Counted from the stretch's first letter, positions 1 through 12,100 are shown. The stretch is DNA of 64,000 bases from Cladosporium sp. IMV 00045 (GCA_001931905.2 MSJI02000882.1:39046-103045), one strand, 5' to 3'. Notes: generated by a model from the letters alone, not told the origin. A program made the numbers and translations.

Positions 1-215
1 GCTTATCGAACGTTCTCCAGGCTTACTCACCCACGCCCTTTGCTGAGACGCAAGCGGCTCCGAACCTCACAGCCAACACGAATGGAATCCATAGCTGGAA
101 TGACTCTTCGTGGCTGGACGATCTCATGATAGACATGCCGAACTTGCAAGGCTTCGACATAGGCCAGATTCTCGATGGGACTAGTCTTTGGGACACGCCC
201 GCGCTATGGTCATGA
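1..215 (+). CDS. C-terminal end of a probable fungal transcription factor (5' truncated)
   Basis: An open frame enters from the left edge (first full codon at base 3) and stops at TGA 213-215, giving about 70 residues. The tail is polar, then acidic and hydrophobic, with WLDDLMIDMPNLQGFDIGQI near the end. Such acidic/hydrophobic C-termini are common in fungal Zn2Cys6 regulators, where they may act in activation. No DNA-binding domain lies inside the window, so the family is an inference from composition. The frame runs unbroken from the edge to its stop. It could be the end of another Asn/Ser-rich nuclear protein. Confidence 0.45.
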   Translation, partial: LSNVLQAYSPTPFAETQAAPNLTANTNGIHSWNDSSWLDDLMIDMPNLQGFDIGQILDGTSLWDTPALWS

Positions 216-734
216 TCAGGATGATTTGATAAACTCGGAAACCAGCAATATGCTACGCCCGTTATGGCTGGTACATACTCTTACCGACGAAACAACAGGA
301 TAGAGGCGACACGCGTCGAAATCCGCGATAAAAAGAAATCGCGTACACTGAGATTCGCGTTCCGTTCGAGAAATGGACGAATGTCCGACATTGCGGGAGA
401 TAATAGAATCTCCGTTCTCGCTGTGCTAGTACCATCGACCACAGAATATCGAAGTTAGTGCCACGCCATCAAGAGAATGGATGACCAATGGGGGCATCTC
501 CGTTCTACTCCTCCTGTATAGAGCATCGAAAGCGGCACCATGCCATCGAGAGACTTGACAAACACTTTCTCTTCCAGATGAGCCTGATGCCTACAAAACT
601 CATTTGTACTATAGGCAATGTAACATACGAGATCAGACATTCAAACCAAGAGCGAAAATGCAAGCTCAACATGGAGAAGCTCTATCATTTTCAAAAATCT
701 AGATCTATCAAATAAACCCCCCTGAGATCGAAGC
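216..734. other. Intergenic, no gene seen
   Basis: Several short overlapping open frames on both strands, none with a recognisable domain or convincing splice structure. It probably holds the 3' regions of the convergent flanking genes. Confidence 0.5.
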
Positions 735-1085
735 TTAGATACCAGAGTCGTGCTTAGCGTACACGGGGTTCCTGGCATAGTCGTCCCAAGCACTGCACTG
801 GCTGTCGAACTCGCTGGGGAAGCTCTCAACCTGGCCGATTCTGTCGGCCTGCTCGAGGAATTGGACGGCCAAACCCTCATCGGCGTGCCATGCTATGTGG
901 CAGTGTAAAACTGAAATTTAGGCGTTAGTTTGCGTTTATAATAACATAGATGGGTTTGGAAATGGTTTGGAAATGGTTTGGGGGCAGGGGGGAGGGCTGG
1001 GGGGCTGGGGGCGGATTTTCACTTACCCCATGCGCCAGGGTTACGTAGGAACTCAAGCAACGCGCTATATATTTGCCTCAAGTGC
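735..1085 (-). pseudogene. Laccase / multicopper oxidase C-terminal relic
   Basis: The minus strand encodes the C-terminal end of a three-domain multicopper oxidase. Exon 735-910 reads LHCHIAWHADEGLAVQF to a stop at 735-737, with the paired copper ligands HCH...H. A consensus intron lies at 911-1026 (donor GTAAGT, acceptor TTTCAG). The next exon, from 1027, reads EFLRNPGAW, and joining gives the family-typical NPGAW-V-LHCHIAWH. About 20 codons further upstream the frame hits a stop. An RRNNIVIVLALEANI-like stretch resembling the expected preceding segment sits in another frame. None of the cupredoxin domains before this can be found. In family terms the protein would be a secreted phenol oxidase. 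I infer a truncated, frameshifted remnant, though an unseen intron could explain part of this. Confidence 0.65.
980..1013 (+). other. G-rich tract, potential G-quadruplex
   Basis: Five runs of 3-6 G separated by 1-2 bases lie inside the intron of the laccase relic. They follow a short direct repeat of an AAATGGTTTGG unit at about 958-980. On the relic's transcribed strand this is a C-rich intron tract. Confidence 0.6.
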
Positions 1086-1267
1086 CAGAACGATTACAAT
1101 GTTGTTGCGCCTGGTTGCAAGCAATAGATATGCTGCCGCAAAAGTTGAGATGAGGTCTAGAAATCCCGATTTCCTAATCGAGGTTTGCCGGCCAGAGGCC
1201 GGGGCCTGGGATTGGCCAGACCTCACGTCTCACTTCACTTTGTTTCTGGCTCTGCAGGGATATAAGT

Positions 1268-1909
1268 ATGCCGTGAGTTTCATCCAGATACACTTATAAT
1301 TTGCGTGTACTAGCCATGCGAGGAAGCAATGGTTTACTGATGCATTTTCCAGGTTCCAATTTCCGAATACGATCGGTTACGAAAGCCGTTTCGACGGCCC
1401 CCAAGAATACGTCCTCGTGCCTCCGGAGGTTAAAACGGAGGGAGATCCCTCGGCCATCATTTGGCCAACTACAGACGTCCCTGCGGCACCTAGTGCCGAT
1501 CCTCGCCCTCCCTCCCCCCCGACCCTGCCGCCGCCGCCGCCGCACGAGTGGCCTGAAGGGTCATGGACCCTCGACTTCCCGGTGCCGCCTCAAGAGCGGC
1601 TAGACATAGGCTCGCTGGACGAGCCCGCCATCAAGGTCCGTGAGAGGCCTTATAAAGCAGTAGGGAGGAAGAGGAAGGCAGAGGAGATGGAGAAGGAGGA
1701 GGAATGGGAGGAGGCGGTAGAGACGGAGGAGGAGGAGAAAGAGCCGGAGGTGATGGTGTTGGACGAGAGCGATGAGGTGGAGGTCGACGAGCCTGCCACT
1801 CCGTAAGTTTCAACATCTATTAGCAGACAGAGTGCACTGATGGCATGCTAATATAGACAGGGAACCTCGCCCTCGCCGCCGCCTGGTTCGTGGGCTGAGG
1901 AAGCGTTAG
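1268..1909 (+). CDS. Small Pro-rich, acidic hypothetical protein (3 exons)
   Basis: Proposed exons are 1268-1272, 1353-1802 and 1861-1909, about 167 residues. Exon 1 is only ATG-CC before GTGAGT; the intron ends TTTTCCAG. The second intron starts GTAAGT and ends AGACAG. The splices keep the frame open from ATG to TAG. The product begins MPFQFPNTIGYESRFDGPQE, followed by a proline-rich stretch (about 55-75), a basic patch GRKRK, a long Glu-rich run and an Arg-rich tail ending RRRLVRGLRKR. The basic patches suggest nuclear location; no known domain is seen. The tiny first exon is the least certain part, and without it there is no in-frame ATG before the long exon. Confidence 0.5.
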
Positions 1910-2525
1910 CAGAAAGCCCTCTTATTTTTATATTGGTACTATGCTTATCGGGTATTTTTACCCTTTATGGGGGGTCTTCGGACCCTCATCGGTTTCGTTA
2001 GGGCGTGCCCTTTCGAGCTTCCCGGGAAATCAGAGCAAAAGCCTTCGACTTCAATCGCACGTCTCCCGCGGATGATTCTGCCAGCCTTGTGCTTGCAGGA
2101 TGCCGGAGGGGGTCCATGTGAGACCTCTGGAGCGTATCGCTTCTGCACAGGTTCGTCAGACAGTATCCCGTTGTTGACAACACTTCCGCTGACGCAATGA
2201 GAGCTCAGATTGCAACAACAAGCCTACGAAGCCAGGCATTCGATCTTACCTGTCACTGTCAACCCTGGCCGTCGGCAAATGTCGGATCTCACGCTTCTCC
2301 GGTCCTTGGTCGTTTTGGCACATGTAGGTGCGGTTTGTGGTATATTTTCGGCGCCTGTGGACGTACGCTAAGGTCCAACAAAGCTCCGCTTGTGCCAGCA
2401 AAATCTGGCGGTAATTGAGTGCCCTCAGAAGATGGAAGCGGCGTGGCCGCTGTACGCGTGGGCAACAGTTTTTTCGCCTAAGACTTGGTGAGTTACAAGC
2501 GACGACCTGTGGATATGAGAAAAGA
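1910..2525. other. Intergenic, no supported gene
   Basis: Only short overlapping frames on both strands. Base composition is ordinary and CA/TG dinucleotides are plentiful, so RIP has not reached this far. Confidence 0.5.
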
Positions 2526-2930
2526 CTAGCTGACCAGACATTGTGAGCAGGTCTTCAGAAGATCTTTCCTGCCTGGTTTTGCGAACATGGTCACGGGCTT
2601 TTGCTGCAAGCATCTGATGCATGACTTCGTCTCGATCATCTCGGCCACTATCGCCTTTACCGCAGGACGGGATTTAATCGGCGTCAGTGAGGAGAGCTGC
2701 GAGCCAGAGGTTGAGTTCGAGTCTGAGTCTGGACGGTATCCTGATGACGAGCCTGCACTCGCCACTTCTGTCTCCGCAGCATCGAGTCCCGCAGATCGAT
2801 TCATTGAGATCGTCCGAATCAAGTCGCAGGTGGAAGCACCACATATGAAGCTAGTGGGTTTGTTCAGCAATGATGCGCATACCCACATGCGAGACAAATG
2901 GTTGTCAGAAGTCAATCGTGTGGCCTGCAA
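2526..2930 (-). CDS. Hypothetical protein with a C-terminal CxxC...CxxC motif
   Basis: A 134-residue frame. Its C-terminal third reads SCIRCLQQKP, then a basic/aromatic spacer, then KTCSQCL. Two CxxC pairs about 25 residues apart around a phenylalanine are typical of a small zinc-ribbon-like motif seen in many fungal hypothetical proteins. In those the second pair is usually followed by more basic sequence, so the stop just after CSQCLVS may mean a missed donor and further exons at 2425-2525. The middle of the protein is Ser-rich and disordered. A 118-residue plus-strand frame overlaps it (2587-2943); I prefer the minus strand because of the paired cysteines. Confidence 0.35.
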   Translation of the reverse strand: MQATRLTSDNHLSRMWVCASLLNKPTSFICGASTCDLIRTISMNRSAGLDAAETEVASAGSSSGYRPDSDSNSTSGSQLSSLTPIKSRPAVKAIVAEMIETKSCIRCLQQKPVTMFAKPGRKDLLKTCSQCLVS

Positions 2931-2943
2931 GATGCTGCGCTAG

Positions 2944-3236
2944 AGCGGTGAGAGGCAGGTACAGCGAGGATACTTGGCACTAGCCTACCTAGGTATCTTC
3001 CTTCTCAGAACAGCTCAGATAGTGACAATAACAACAACCGTCTCAAAGACCAATTGCAATTCCCACTGCAGCCGAAGGTGGGGCTGAGTGCGGATTCCAG
3101 GCAGTCGTGGGTGGCTACGGGGTTCCTGCTGTTGGAGGGCTTCGCAGGTGTCGTCCTTTGTCAGATAGCAGTGCGTCCTGCCGGTGCCAGCGGAAGATCC
3201 TGCTCGTCTGGCTTACTTCGCCCGGCAGTGGCCCGG
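2944..3236. other. Flank of the RIP island
   Basis: GC-balanced sequence with a short plus-strand frame ending at 3260. No protein family recognised. Confidence 0.4.
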
Positions 3237-3310
3237 GCGTTAGTTAGGCTGAAATTCTAACTTTATATGGGGATCCCCATACAAACCTAGAGAGCTAGCC
3301 TAACTAACGC
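3237..3310. repeat. 74-bp imperfect palindrome at the left edge of the RIP island
   Basis: GCGTTAGTTAGGCT at 3237-3250 is matched exactly by its reverse complement at 3297-3310. The centre, 3266-3281, is a perfect 16-bp palindrome (TATGGGGATCCCCATA). Both share one dyad axis at 3273/3274. Several mismatches between the arms are A/G differences that C-to-T mutation could produce. It sits where normal composition switches to RIP sequence, so it may be a transposon end, a fold-back element or a cruciform at the insertion site. Confidence 0.75.
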
Positions 3311-3499
3311 CTATATCCAGTTTTTTTTTACCTTACTATTAACTCCTAAAAAGGACCTTATTATTAGGTTTATAGTAGTATAGGTATTAAAAGGAATTTT
3401 AGTATTAAAAAGTATTACTAGTATTATAGGATATAATAGTTTAGGCTAATTAGCTAGAGTTTAGAGTCTATTTTAGTATTAGTTTAAAGCGTAGATTTA

Positions 3500-4726
3500 G
3501 TATTTATTCTAGGAGCTAGTTTAAAAGAAGTATATTTATTCTTACTTACTACTATTAGATATAGTAGTAGAACTATTTTTTATAATTTATAGAAGATATA
3601 TAAGAGTCGTAAAATAATAATAATAATAATAGTTACTAGAAATACCTAATTTATTTATTTCTATTACTTTTTAAACTAATAAGCTATAATAGAAGTAATA
3701 GCTAGTAGTAGGAAGTTAACTAAGAGGTAGGCTTCTTAGGTATAAATAATAGAGAGTATTAATAATCTAACTAATTAATATACTTAGATAGTAAATTTAA
3801 GTACTAGCTTTATTACTTAGATTAAGTATAAAGCTCTTATAAACTATAGACTAACTCTAAACCTATATACTAAAAAGACTTATATAGAATATACTCTACT
3901 TTATTATCTTAAGAGTAATAGAGTAGTAGAATATATAGAGTAATAGAGTATATTACGTAATCTATAACCTACTCTAGAGGTAGGCTATACTTATTAGTAT
4001 AGAGTAGTTTTCCTATAACGCGCTATATACGTTCTTACTATCCTAGGGTTATTATACTATTTTCTTTCTAGCCTAGCGTAGTTTCTATACTAAGTTAAAA
4101 ATAGTCTTATACTCTATAATCTTTTATTATTATAGCTTTCTATAATACCTCCTCTTTATATTAAGTATAATAGTACTTAACGTCGACTTAAACTTACTAA
4201 AATTATTAATAACTTTAGAGATACTATAGTTAAGAAATATAGTACCTATATAAAACATAACTATATATATAAAGTATACGTCTATTCTAGTTACTATAAT
4301 AAGTATATCTATCGTAACTAACGCTATAACGTAAAAGTAACTTAAAATAAGTTTTACTACCTTATCGATAAGAAAAAGAAACTAAAACGTAATATTAATA
4401 AAACTTTCTCTACTTAGGCTAATACTTTAGAAGCGCTTTATATAGCGCGCGCTTAAGAGGAGCGCTTACGCTAGTAGATAGATTTAATTAATAAATAAGT
4501 AGAAGAAGCTATTTCTATAGAATTCTATTCTATAGAGGAATAGAAAGTAAAAGAGGTACTTAATACTTCTAAAGTAGATAACTCTAGCTTAGCTTTTTAA
4601 TTCTTTCCTAAAACCTAGAGATATCTAGATAATATACTTAATAGTTTCTAGGAGAACTTACTTAATTCTAAACTCTTAGAAGAGTTAGGTTTTACTCCTA
4701 GTAGTAGTATTAATAAAAGTCTATAA
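3500..4726 (+). pseudogene. Decayed long reading frame, antisense to the older element's pol
   Basis: One plus-strand frame stays protein-like to a TAA at 4724-4726. Its internal stops are TAA or TAG in positions compatible with Gln or Trp codons. The C-terminal part has an alpha-helical charged segment (TLEALYIARA, later IDLINK and VEEAIS), then a Ser/Asn-rich end with GFTPSSSINKSL. Upstream there is a basic segment (RRLKLTKIINNF) and a hydrophobic stretch. The start is unclear, about 3.5 kb. The frame ends tail-to-tail with the minus-strand pol chromodomain, overlapping it by about ten bases. I do not recognise the family. It may belong to the same element or be a separate insertion. Confidence 0.55.
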
Positions 4727-7700
4727 TTAGCTTCCTTAAATTAAAGTCGCTTTTAATCTACTAGGTATTTTCTATATAGTTATATTCTATCTACTTAATA
4801 AGATATTATTTCTAACTCTATATAGTTCTTTCTTTTAGAATCTATTCTATTTTATAAGAAAGTTCCTATATTTCTAGATCGAGGTTTTCTACTTTATCCT
4901 ATAACTTAGTATCTAGCGTTACTAGTTCTAATAAAGATATATAGAATACTAGGTATATACGTATTTTCCTAGGTAGTTCTAGCTTAAAGCTTACTAGTCT
5001 CTTTTATTATCGAATCTTAAATAGTCCTAGTTTAACTATATCTAATTTCTTACTTAGTTTATTCGATTTTATATTACGCTATAAGAGATAGATTTTATCT
5101 TCTCTCTTAAGAGTTAGTCTTTTAATCTTTTTCTTATTTACTTACCTTATTATCTACTAACGTATAAATATAAGATCTAGACGTAAGTTTTTATATAGTA
5201 CTACTATCTATTTTACTATAAACGCTACTACTAGGTTACTAGCTAATACTTCTATAGTTCTTACTAGCTCTAGTAAGTTAAATCTAAAGTTTATATAGAA
5301 AAGTAACGTACCTATTATTATTAATAGTAACTAGTTATACGTAATCTATATAAGTAGAAGTAAAGTAATCTAGTTATCCTATTAGTTATTAATATAATAC
5401 CTAAGATACTACTCTAGTATCTAGTTTAGTCTTTCTATTTATCTATCTATCTATAGATAATACGCTATACTAAGCTTATATTTAATACCTAATTCCTATA
5501 ATAGCGATATCTAGAAGTTTAATATAAATAGCTTATTTCTATCTATAATTAATATCTAGAGTATACTATAGTTTATAACTATATTCTTTATAAAGATATA
5601 TATAAGCTTCTTTACTCTCTAAGTTTCCCTATATAGTATAAACTATCTAAACTTAGTAAACCTATCTATAATTACTAGAATACTATTATAGCTTTCTCCT
5701 ATAATAGGATTAGTACTAGCTAGTAGCTTTACGATAAAGTCTATAGCTACTAATTCCTATAGTTATTAGAGTATTTATAATAGTTATAATAGCTTATATA
5801 GTATATAGCGATTATACTTATTCCTTCTATAAATAGAATAGCTATATATATATTCCTCGATTATATTTTATATTCTTAGGAAGTAGTATATCTTCTTAAG
5901 TATCTCGAGTATCTTTACTATACCTAGATATCCGAGAACTAGACTATTATACTATACTATTAGTAACGATTTACGTAGCGTTAGTAGTATATAAGTCTAG
6001 CTTTTAAACTCCTAGAGCTTTATCTCTTAGTTAAGTATAAACTCTAGATACTTTTCTAGTTTTATTATAGCTCTTTAGTATATACTATCCTAGAGTTATT
6101 CCTTCTATATTTCGTTATAGATTAGCCTAGCGTCTATAGTAGAAGTAGTAGTAATCTTATTAACTTAAAGAGTACTATCTAAGTTCTATTTTAATAGCTA
6201 AAATAACTAAAGCTTATTTCTTTTTATATAGTCTTATTATCTACTTATAGTATCTACCTAAGCGTTCTTAGATCTTTTATAGTAGTATATCTATATCTTA
6301 AATATTACTAAGTCCTAATACTATTAGATCTATTATAGTATAAGAACCTTAGTTATTATAAACTTAGTTAAGTTCTTATAATCCGAGATAACTATAATTT
6401 CTTCTAGATATCCTTCTAGATAGATTCGCTATTATCGAAAAGCTTTAACTATTACGAAAAGTTCCTTATTATAGATTTCGTAGTTAATTTTAGTAGGTAC
6501 TATTTTCCTTAATAAGTAGGTAACTAGCTAGAGCTTCTTTTTCTTATTAAGCTAGCTTAGGTATACTCTAATAGCGAAGTCGGATATATCTATTTTTACT
6601 ATAATACTCTTCTTTAGATTATAGATAACTAGGATAGGTTCTATAGAAAAGTATATCTTTAGTTCCTAAAATATAGCTTTAGCTTCTACTATCTACTTAT
6701 ATCTTTAATTTTTTCGTATTATCTATATTAGTAGCGTAGTTATCTTAGAATAATCCTAGATAAACTATTAGTAGAAGTTAGTAAATCCTAAGAATAATTA
6801 AACCTCTTTAATTATAGTTAGTTTTAGCTAGCTTATTATAGCTTTAATTTTCTTTTTATCTATCTTAAGTCTATCTTACGATACTACGTATCTAAGGAAT
6901 TTAACTTCTAATTTATAGAACTTAATTTTCTCTAGCTTAATACGTATATCTATATCTTTTAAAGCCTAAAGAACCTTTCGTATATACTATATATAATCTT
7001 TATATATCTTAGAGTATACTAGGATATTATCTAGGTAGACTACTATAAAGACGTCTAGATACTTTCGTAATATATTATTAATATATACTTAGAACGTAGC
7101 TAGTATATTAGTAAGCCTAAATAGTATAACTAGGTATTTAAATAGTCTAAAGCGAGTCTTAAATACTATCTTCTATTTTTTACTCTCTTTAATCCGAATT
7201 CGGTTATATACGCCTAGAATATTAAAAGCTATAAACTACTAAGCCTCTTATAAGTAGTTTTATAGCTTATAGATTAAAAGTAAAAAGTAACTATTTTTTA
7301 TAGTAATATTATTTAATTCTCTATAATCTATATATACTCGATAATTATTTCCCTTAGGAATAAAATATAATAGGTAGCTAGCTAGTAAATTAGATTCTTA
7401 AATATATCTCTTTTAGAGTCTATTATCGATATATTTTCTAACGATTTCTACTATTTCGGCTATTATTAGTCGAAGTAGTTTCTTCTTTAGATACTTACTT
7501 TCTTAGATCTTTATTTTATAATCCTAAGGTTAGTACTTTAGTAACGCTTCTATATTAGATTCTTTTTCGAATAGCTATCGAAAATCCGAATATTCTAGAG
7601 AGATAATAAACTTAGCTTCCTTTTCTTTTATTTTCTTATAATATAGAACTTAAATCTATTCTAGTATTTCCTATATTATACGAAGTAATTCCTATACTAA

Positions 7701-8300
7701 TATTACTTCTACTCTAATTTTACCTAGTATATTATATACTATAAGTAGAGGTATTAAGTTAAGTTTTTTAAACTAAATAGTACTCTTTCTCTAGTTTATT
7801 ATTAGGTTAGATCTCTTAAGCTAAAGTAATCCTAAAACTATATTAAATCCGGGAGTATTAGTAATATTAAACTAGAGTTTCTCTAAGTAGCGTTTTATTT
7901 ATAAAAGTATCTTTTTAGTTTTTTATATAATTATACTATTATTATACTTAACTATCTTCCTATTAAACGCTCGTAATAAGAAGAGTTCTATTTTATAGTA
8001 AAGAGGTATTATATACCTCTTCGTATACTTAAGTATTATAAAAATTCCTATATATCTAGAATCGATTAAAGTAATAGTATATACTATACCTATTATTACC
8101 TAAACCTATAGGTTATTAGCGTAATAAGCCTTACCTACTAATACTATTCGTTATAGCCTAGGTAGATTCTACTAAATTTTATCTTCTAGAAAATCTCTTA
8201 GTTTCCTAACTATTTTAGTCTATAAGCTACTAGTTATTAATAACGTAGATTACTTATACTAAGTAGTAGTTCCTATATATTTTTATAAAGTATAGTATTC
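4700..8300 (-). mobile_element. Older Ty3/gypsy chromodomain element, pol region (RIP-dead)
   Basis: On the minus strand, in pol order from right to left: aspartic protease with LIDS at about 8040-8080 and the following LGLL-W-LKRSNP-like motif at about 7750-7830; reverse transcriptase with YLDNILVYS at about 7012-7040 (YLDD in active copies); RNase H at about 6.2-6.8 kb; integrase core with AIDFIVKL and ILVIIDRFTKF at about 5540-5760, then the DR..LF and Q.ER..Q segments at about 5400-5520; and a chromodomain-like end (YKIE-IL-ER...YLIK) at about 4712-4870. The order PR-RT-RH-IN-chromodomain defines a chromovirus. Every domain contains RIP stops, so it is inactive. Its gag half probably lies beyond the younger insertion, at 17.93-18.4 kb. 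No LTR pair was found. Confidence 0.85.
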
Positions 8301-8867
8301 TATACGTTATCTCTAATCCTTAGTAGAGTTCTAAAATAAGCTTATTAAGTTTTTTTATCTTATTCTATTCTTAGAGATCTTAGTAATAGTAGTTAAACTC
8401 GAGTAGCTTACTTATAAGTCTATCGCTCTACCTCTATAGTATAATCCTATTTTAATATATAAACTCTATTATATATAGTTCTTAGAATATATATTCTATC
8501 TAGTATATTATATCCTCCTCGAAGCGTAAAATTACTTCTAATTAGAGGCTATTCTTAAATAATTATATAATAGTTAATACTATTATTAATAACTTAGGTA
8601 TTTCTTAATAGCTAACGAATATCCTAGATTAATCTAGTAAAACCTAAGTTATAGATCTATTATTATCTATCGATCTATAGAAATACTTTATTTTTCTTTA
8701 ATATAATTTGTCTTAAGATTTAGAGTACTATATCTTCTATATAGAAGCTAGTATTAAACTCTTCTACTTTATTAGAATTAGATTCCTCTAAATCTTCTTT
8801 TTTATTTCTTTCTAGAGTAGATTCTACGAAACTAAAATTCTCTAGTACTAGTAGTAGATAGTAGTTC

Positions 8868-9129
8868 TATAATAACTAGAGGTAGAGTCTAATAGCTCTT
8901 ATTCCCTAGTTAGCGAAGTAACCTATTAAGTATATAATTACCGTAGCTTACTAGGTTAGCTAATCGCGACCCCGTAGCGCTAGTTCCTTATATATACGAC
9001 GCTCTTACGTCGAAAGCGAAGGCAGCTTTTAGTTCTTATACGAAGTGCCTATTTAGTAGTAACTCGTCCTTTACGCTACTATATACTATTTAATTATCTA
9101 TAACTACTATTAATAATTATCTATTTATA
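8868..9129 (+). repeat. 5' LTR
   Basis: Matches 17665-17928 over its whole length, including shared blocks such as GCGCTAGTTC and TACTATTTAATTATCTATAA. This copy keeps many more CG, CC and GG dinucleotides than the 3' copy (for example CGACCCCGTAGC here, CGACTCTATAGC there). It carries the promoter in intact elements; no TATA assignment is meaningful after RIP. Confidence 0.9.
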
Positions 9130-9199
9130 ACTCTAAAAGCTCTACCCCTAGTAGTAGCTTAGAGGACGATAGGATAGAGCTAGAACTAATCTCTAAAGT

Positions 9200-12100
9200 A
9201 TAACCTATTACTTTAAATTCGGATACGCTAATATAGAATACGTAGATAGATAAAGTATATTAAGAATAGGATAGGTTAGAGAGAGACTAGGCGCTATAGT
9301 AGGAGAGGTACTATCTCTAGTAAGAGAGGTTAACTCTATAGTTATTAGAATAGCTTCGCGAAGAGGTCGTATAGCTACGATATACGCGGGACGCCGCTAT
9401 ACTACTAACTATACGATAGAGTCCTATAGCGCTAGCCCCTTCGATTATTATAAATGCTCTAGCTCTAAGTAACTCTACGTTATAGGCTAGGAGTATAGGC
9501 GTTATAATAGGTACGAAGCGGCGGCGCTATAAGGACCTAGAAGTATTTAAAAGGAAGACTTTATAAGAGGCGAAGATCTTTCTCTCTAGCTTAAAGATAG
9601 TCTTCTAGATTAATCCTATTATATATAAGATAGAGCTAGAGAAGGTTCTCTTTACTAGTATATAGCTAGGAGGAGAACTAAAGACTCTCTAGACTTATAC
9701 TTATAAAGCGCTCCTTCTAGTTAATTATATATTCGAGGACTTTAAGGAGTTTATACTTAACTACGTCGCGGACCCGGTAAACCGTAGTCTCGACGTAGGT
9801 ATAGACTACGAGGGCGCGAAGTAGAAGGAGGGTAAAAGCGTAATAAATTTCGCTATTCGCCTTACTATACTAGAGGACTAGCTTAGTAGACGTTATACGG
9901 AAGCGTAGCGTACCCGATACCTCCTAAATAAGCTTCGTCCTAATAAAGGAATATCTAAAAAGATAAATCTCGTAACGTATAGGAGGCTATTAAGTAATCG
10001 CTACTTAGATAATAAGACTAATCGCTGCTTTATATACTATAGGCCTACGAAGCGCAGGATATACGTACGTAGCTACTAAGTATAGCCGATACTACCCCGA
10101 GTTACGTATAGTCCCTTACGTGCCTAGCGTTCCCCTTATATAGACCTTACGTCCTATAATACGTCCTAGCTTTAGAGAGACTATTATTACGAAGTCTAAA
10201 GTCCCTTAGAGCTAATAGGACTTTATTACTTTAGCCTAGTAGCTTAGGAATATAAGTAAGCTCTCCTCCTAAAGGAAGCTAGCTACGTATAAGGATACTA
10301 GAGGCTTAAAGCATATTCGCTAATAATAGGGCGTAAGTTCTCTAAATAAGAGGCGAAGAGGTAGCGATAGGCCTACGAATAACCTATCGTCTAGCTATCT
10401 ATCTACGTAGTAGCTAGAAGAGCGTACCTAAAAAACCCTACTAGATCGAGTAGAGTATTATAACTATAGAAAGAAGGGGTATTATAGTACTACCTATAGT
10501 AAGCTAAGGAAAGATACTACTAAGAACTAGAAGGTTATAGTAGGTAGATCCTTAGATAATATAGCGTAGCGCTAGATATAGCTAAAAAACTCTAAGAGGA
10601 TAAAAAGTACTCGCCTTTAAGCCCTAAAGTTAAAGTCGAGTACGAGGCGGCGCTAGTACTACGCGGAGCTATCGTAATAGCCCTAAGGCGTAGAGAAGAA
10701 GTCTCTCTTATCTTAGATAATAAAGCTAACTATAACTTAGTCTCCTAATCTATAGTAAAAAGGTTAGGCCTAGCCCTAGTATAAAGTACTACTCTACTAA
10801 AAGTAGAGAGCTTCTAGGGTAGTAAGGCCTATATATATAGAGCGTATACGCTACGCCTATATTTATAGGACTCGTAAGGTATAACCTATAAGATAGAGAG
10901 GCGTTTCTATATAGTAACGCTACTCTCTATTAATTTAATCCTAGAGCGACTATAGAGAAAAGCCTATAGAGTAGTCGCTAACTCTAGAACGAACCGCTAG
11001 AGGTATAGGATTAACCCGGGGTTAATTAAACTCTATAGCGTAAACGCGATACGAGCTATAGAGGCCTAATCCGAGTTTACGATAGTAGTACGTATATACC
11101 TTATATCCGCTACGATAGCGAAAGCCGAAGTAGAGGAGGATAGTAATACTTCGTACCTATTACCTCTAGGTATAGATAATCTAGTAGACGTCTTTAATAC
11201 TAATCTATAGAGGATATAGTAAAGAATAGCCGAGACTACCTATACTATCTAATTAAAACCTAATATAGTACTACTATTTTAACCTCTTTATAACCTCTTA
11301 AAAATAGAGCTCGAAGAATTAAGGGACTACTTAGCGAAAGCTACTACGAATAGGTAGATCCGGCGTAGCGTTAGTAAGGTAGGAGCTCCTATTCTTTTTA
11401 TACTAAAGAAAGATAGAACCCTAAGGCTCTACGTAGACTACTAAGGTCTAAATATAGTAATAGTAAAGGACCGTATACTACTCCTATTAATTAGCGAGAC
11501 TCTCGATAGGCTAAGTAGAGCGAAAGTATTCTTAGTATTAGATTTAAAAGACGCCTACTACTATATTCCTATTCGCTAAGGAGACGAGTAGAAGATAGCC
11601 TTCTAAACGCGATATAGCTATTTCGAATACTTAGTAATACCTTTTAGCCTTACGAATACGCTAGCTACTTTCTAAGTATATATTAATAAAGCTTTAGTAG
11701 GCTACTTAGATAACTTCTACGTAGTCTACTTAGACGATATTCTAATCTATAGTAGAACCTACGAAGAGTATACGTATTACTTTCGCCTAGTCTTAGAGCG
11801 TCTCCGAAAGTATACTCTCTTCGCTAACCGGAAGAAGTATTATTTCTTTATAGAGTAAGTAGAGTTCCTAGGGTTTATAGTATCTAGTACCGGTATATCG
11901 ATAGACCTACGATAGGTTAGTACTATTAAGGAATAGCTAGAGCCTAAGTCGTACTATATAGTATAATAGTTTCTAGGCTTCGCTAACTTCTACTATAGGT
12001 TTATATACTCTTATTTAAAGGTAGTATAGCTCTTAACTAACCTATTAAAAAGGTTAGTTAATAGGCGAAAACCTAGGAAGCTTTATCTAGATAATAAAGC

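Noticed and set aside
2587..2943. 118-residue plus-strand frame
   Set aside because: Overlaps the minus-strand frame that carries paired CxxC motifs; less convincing.
3054..3260. 68-residue frame entering the palindrome
   Set aside because: No ATG or family; ends inside the inverted repeat. Composition only.
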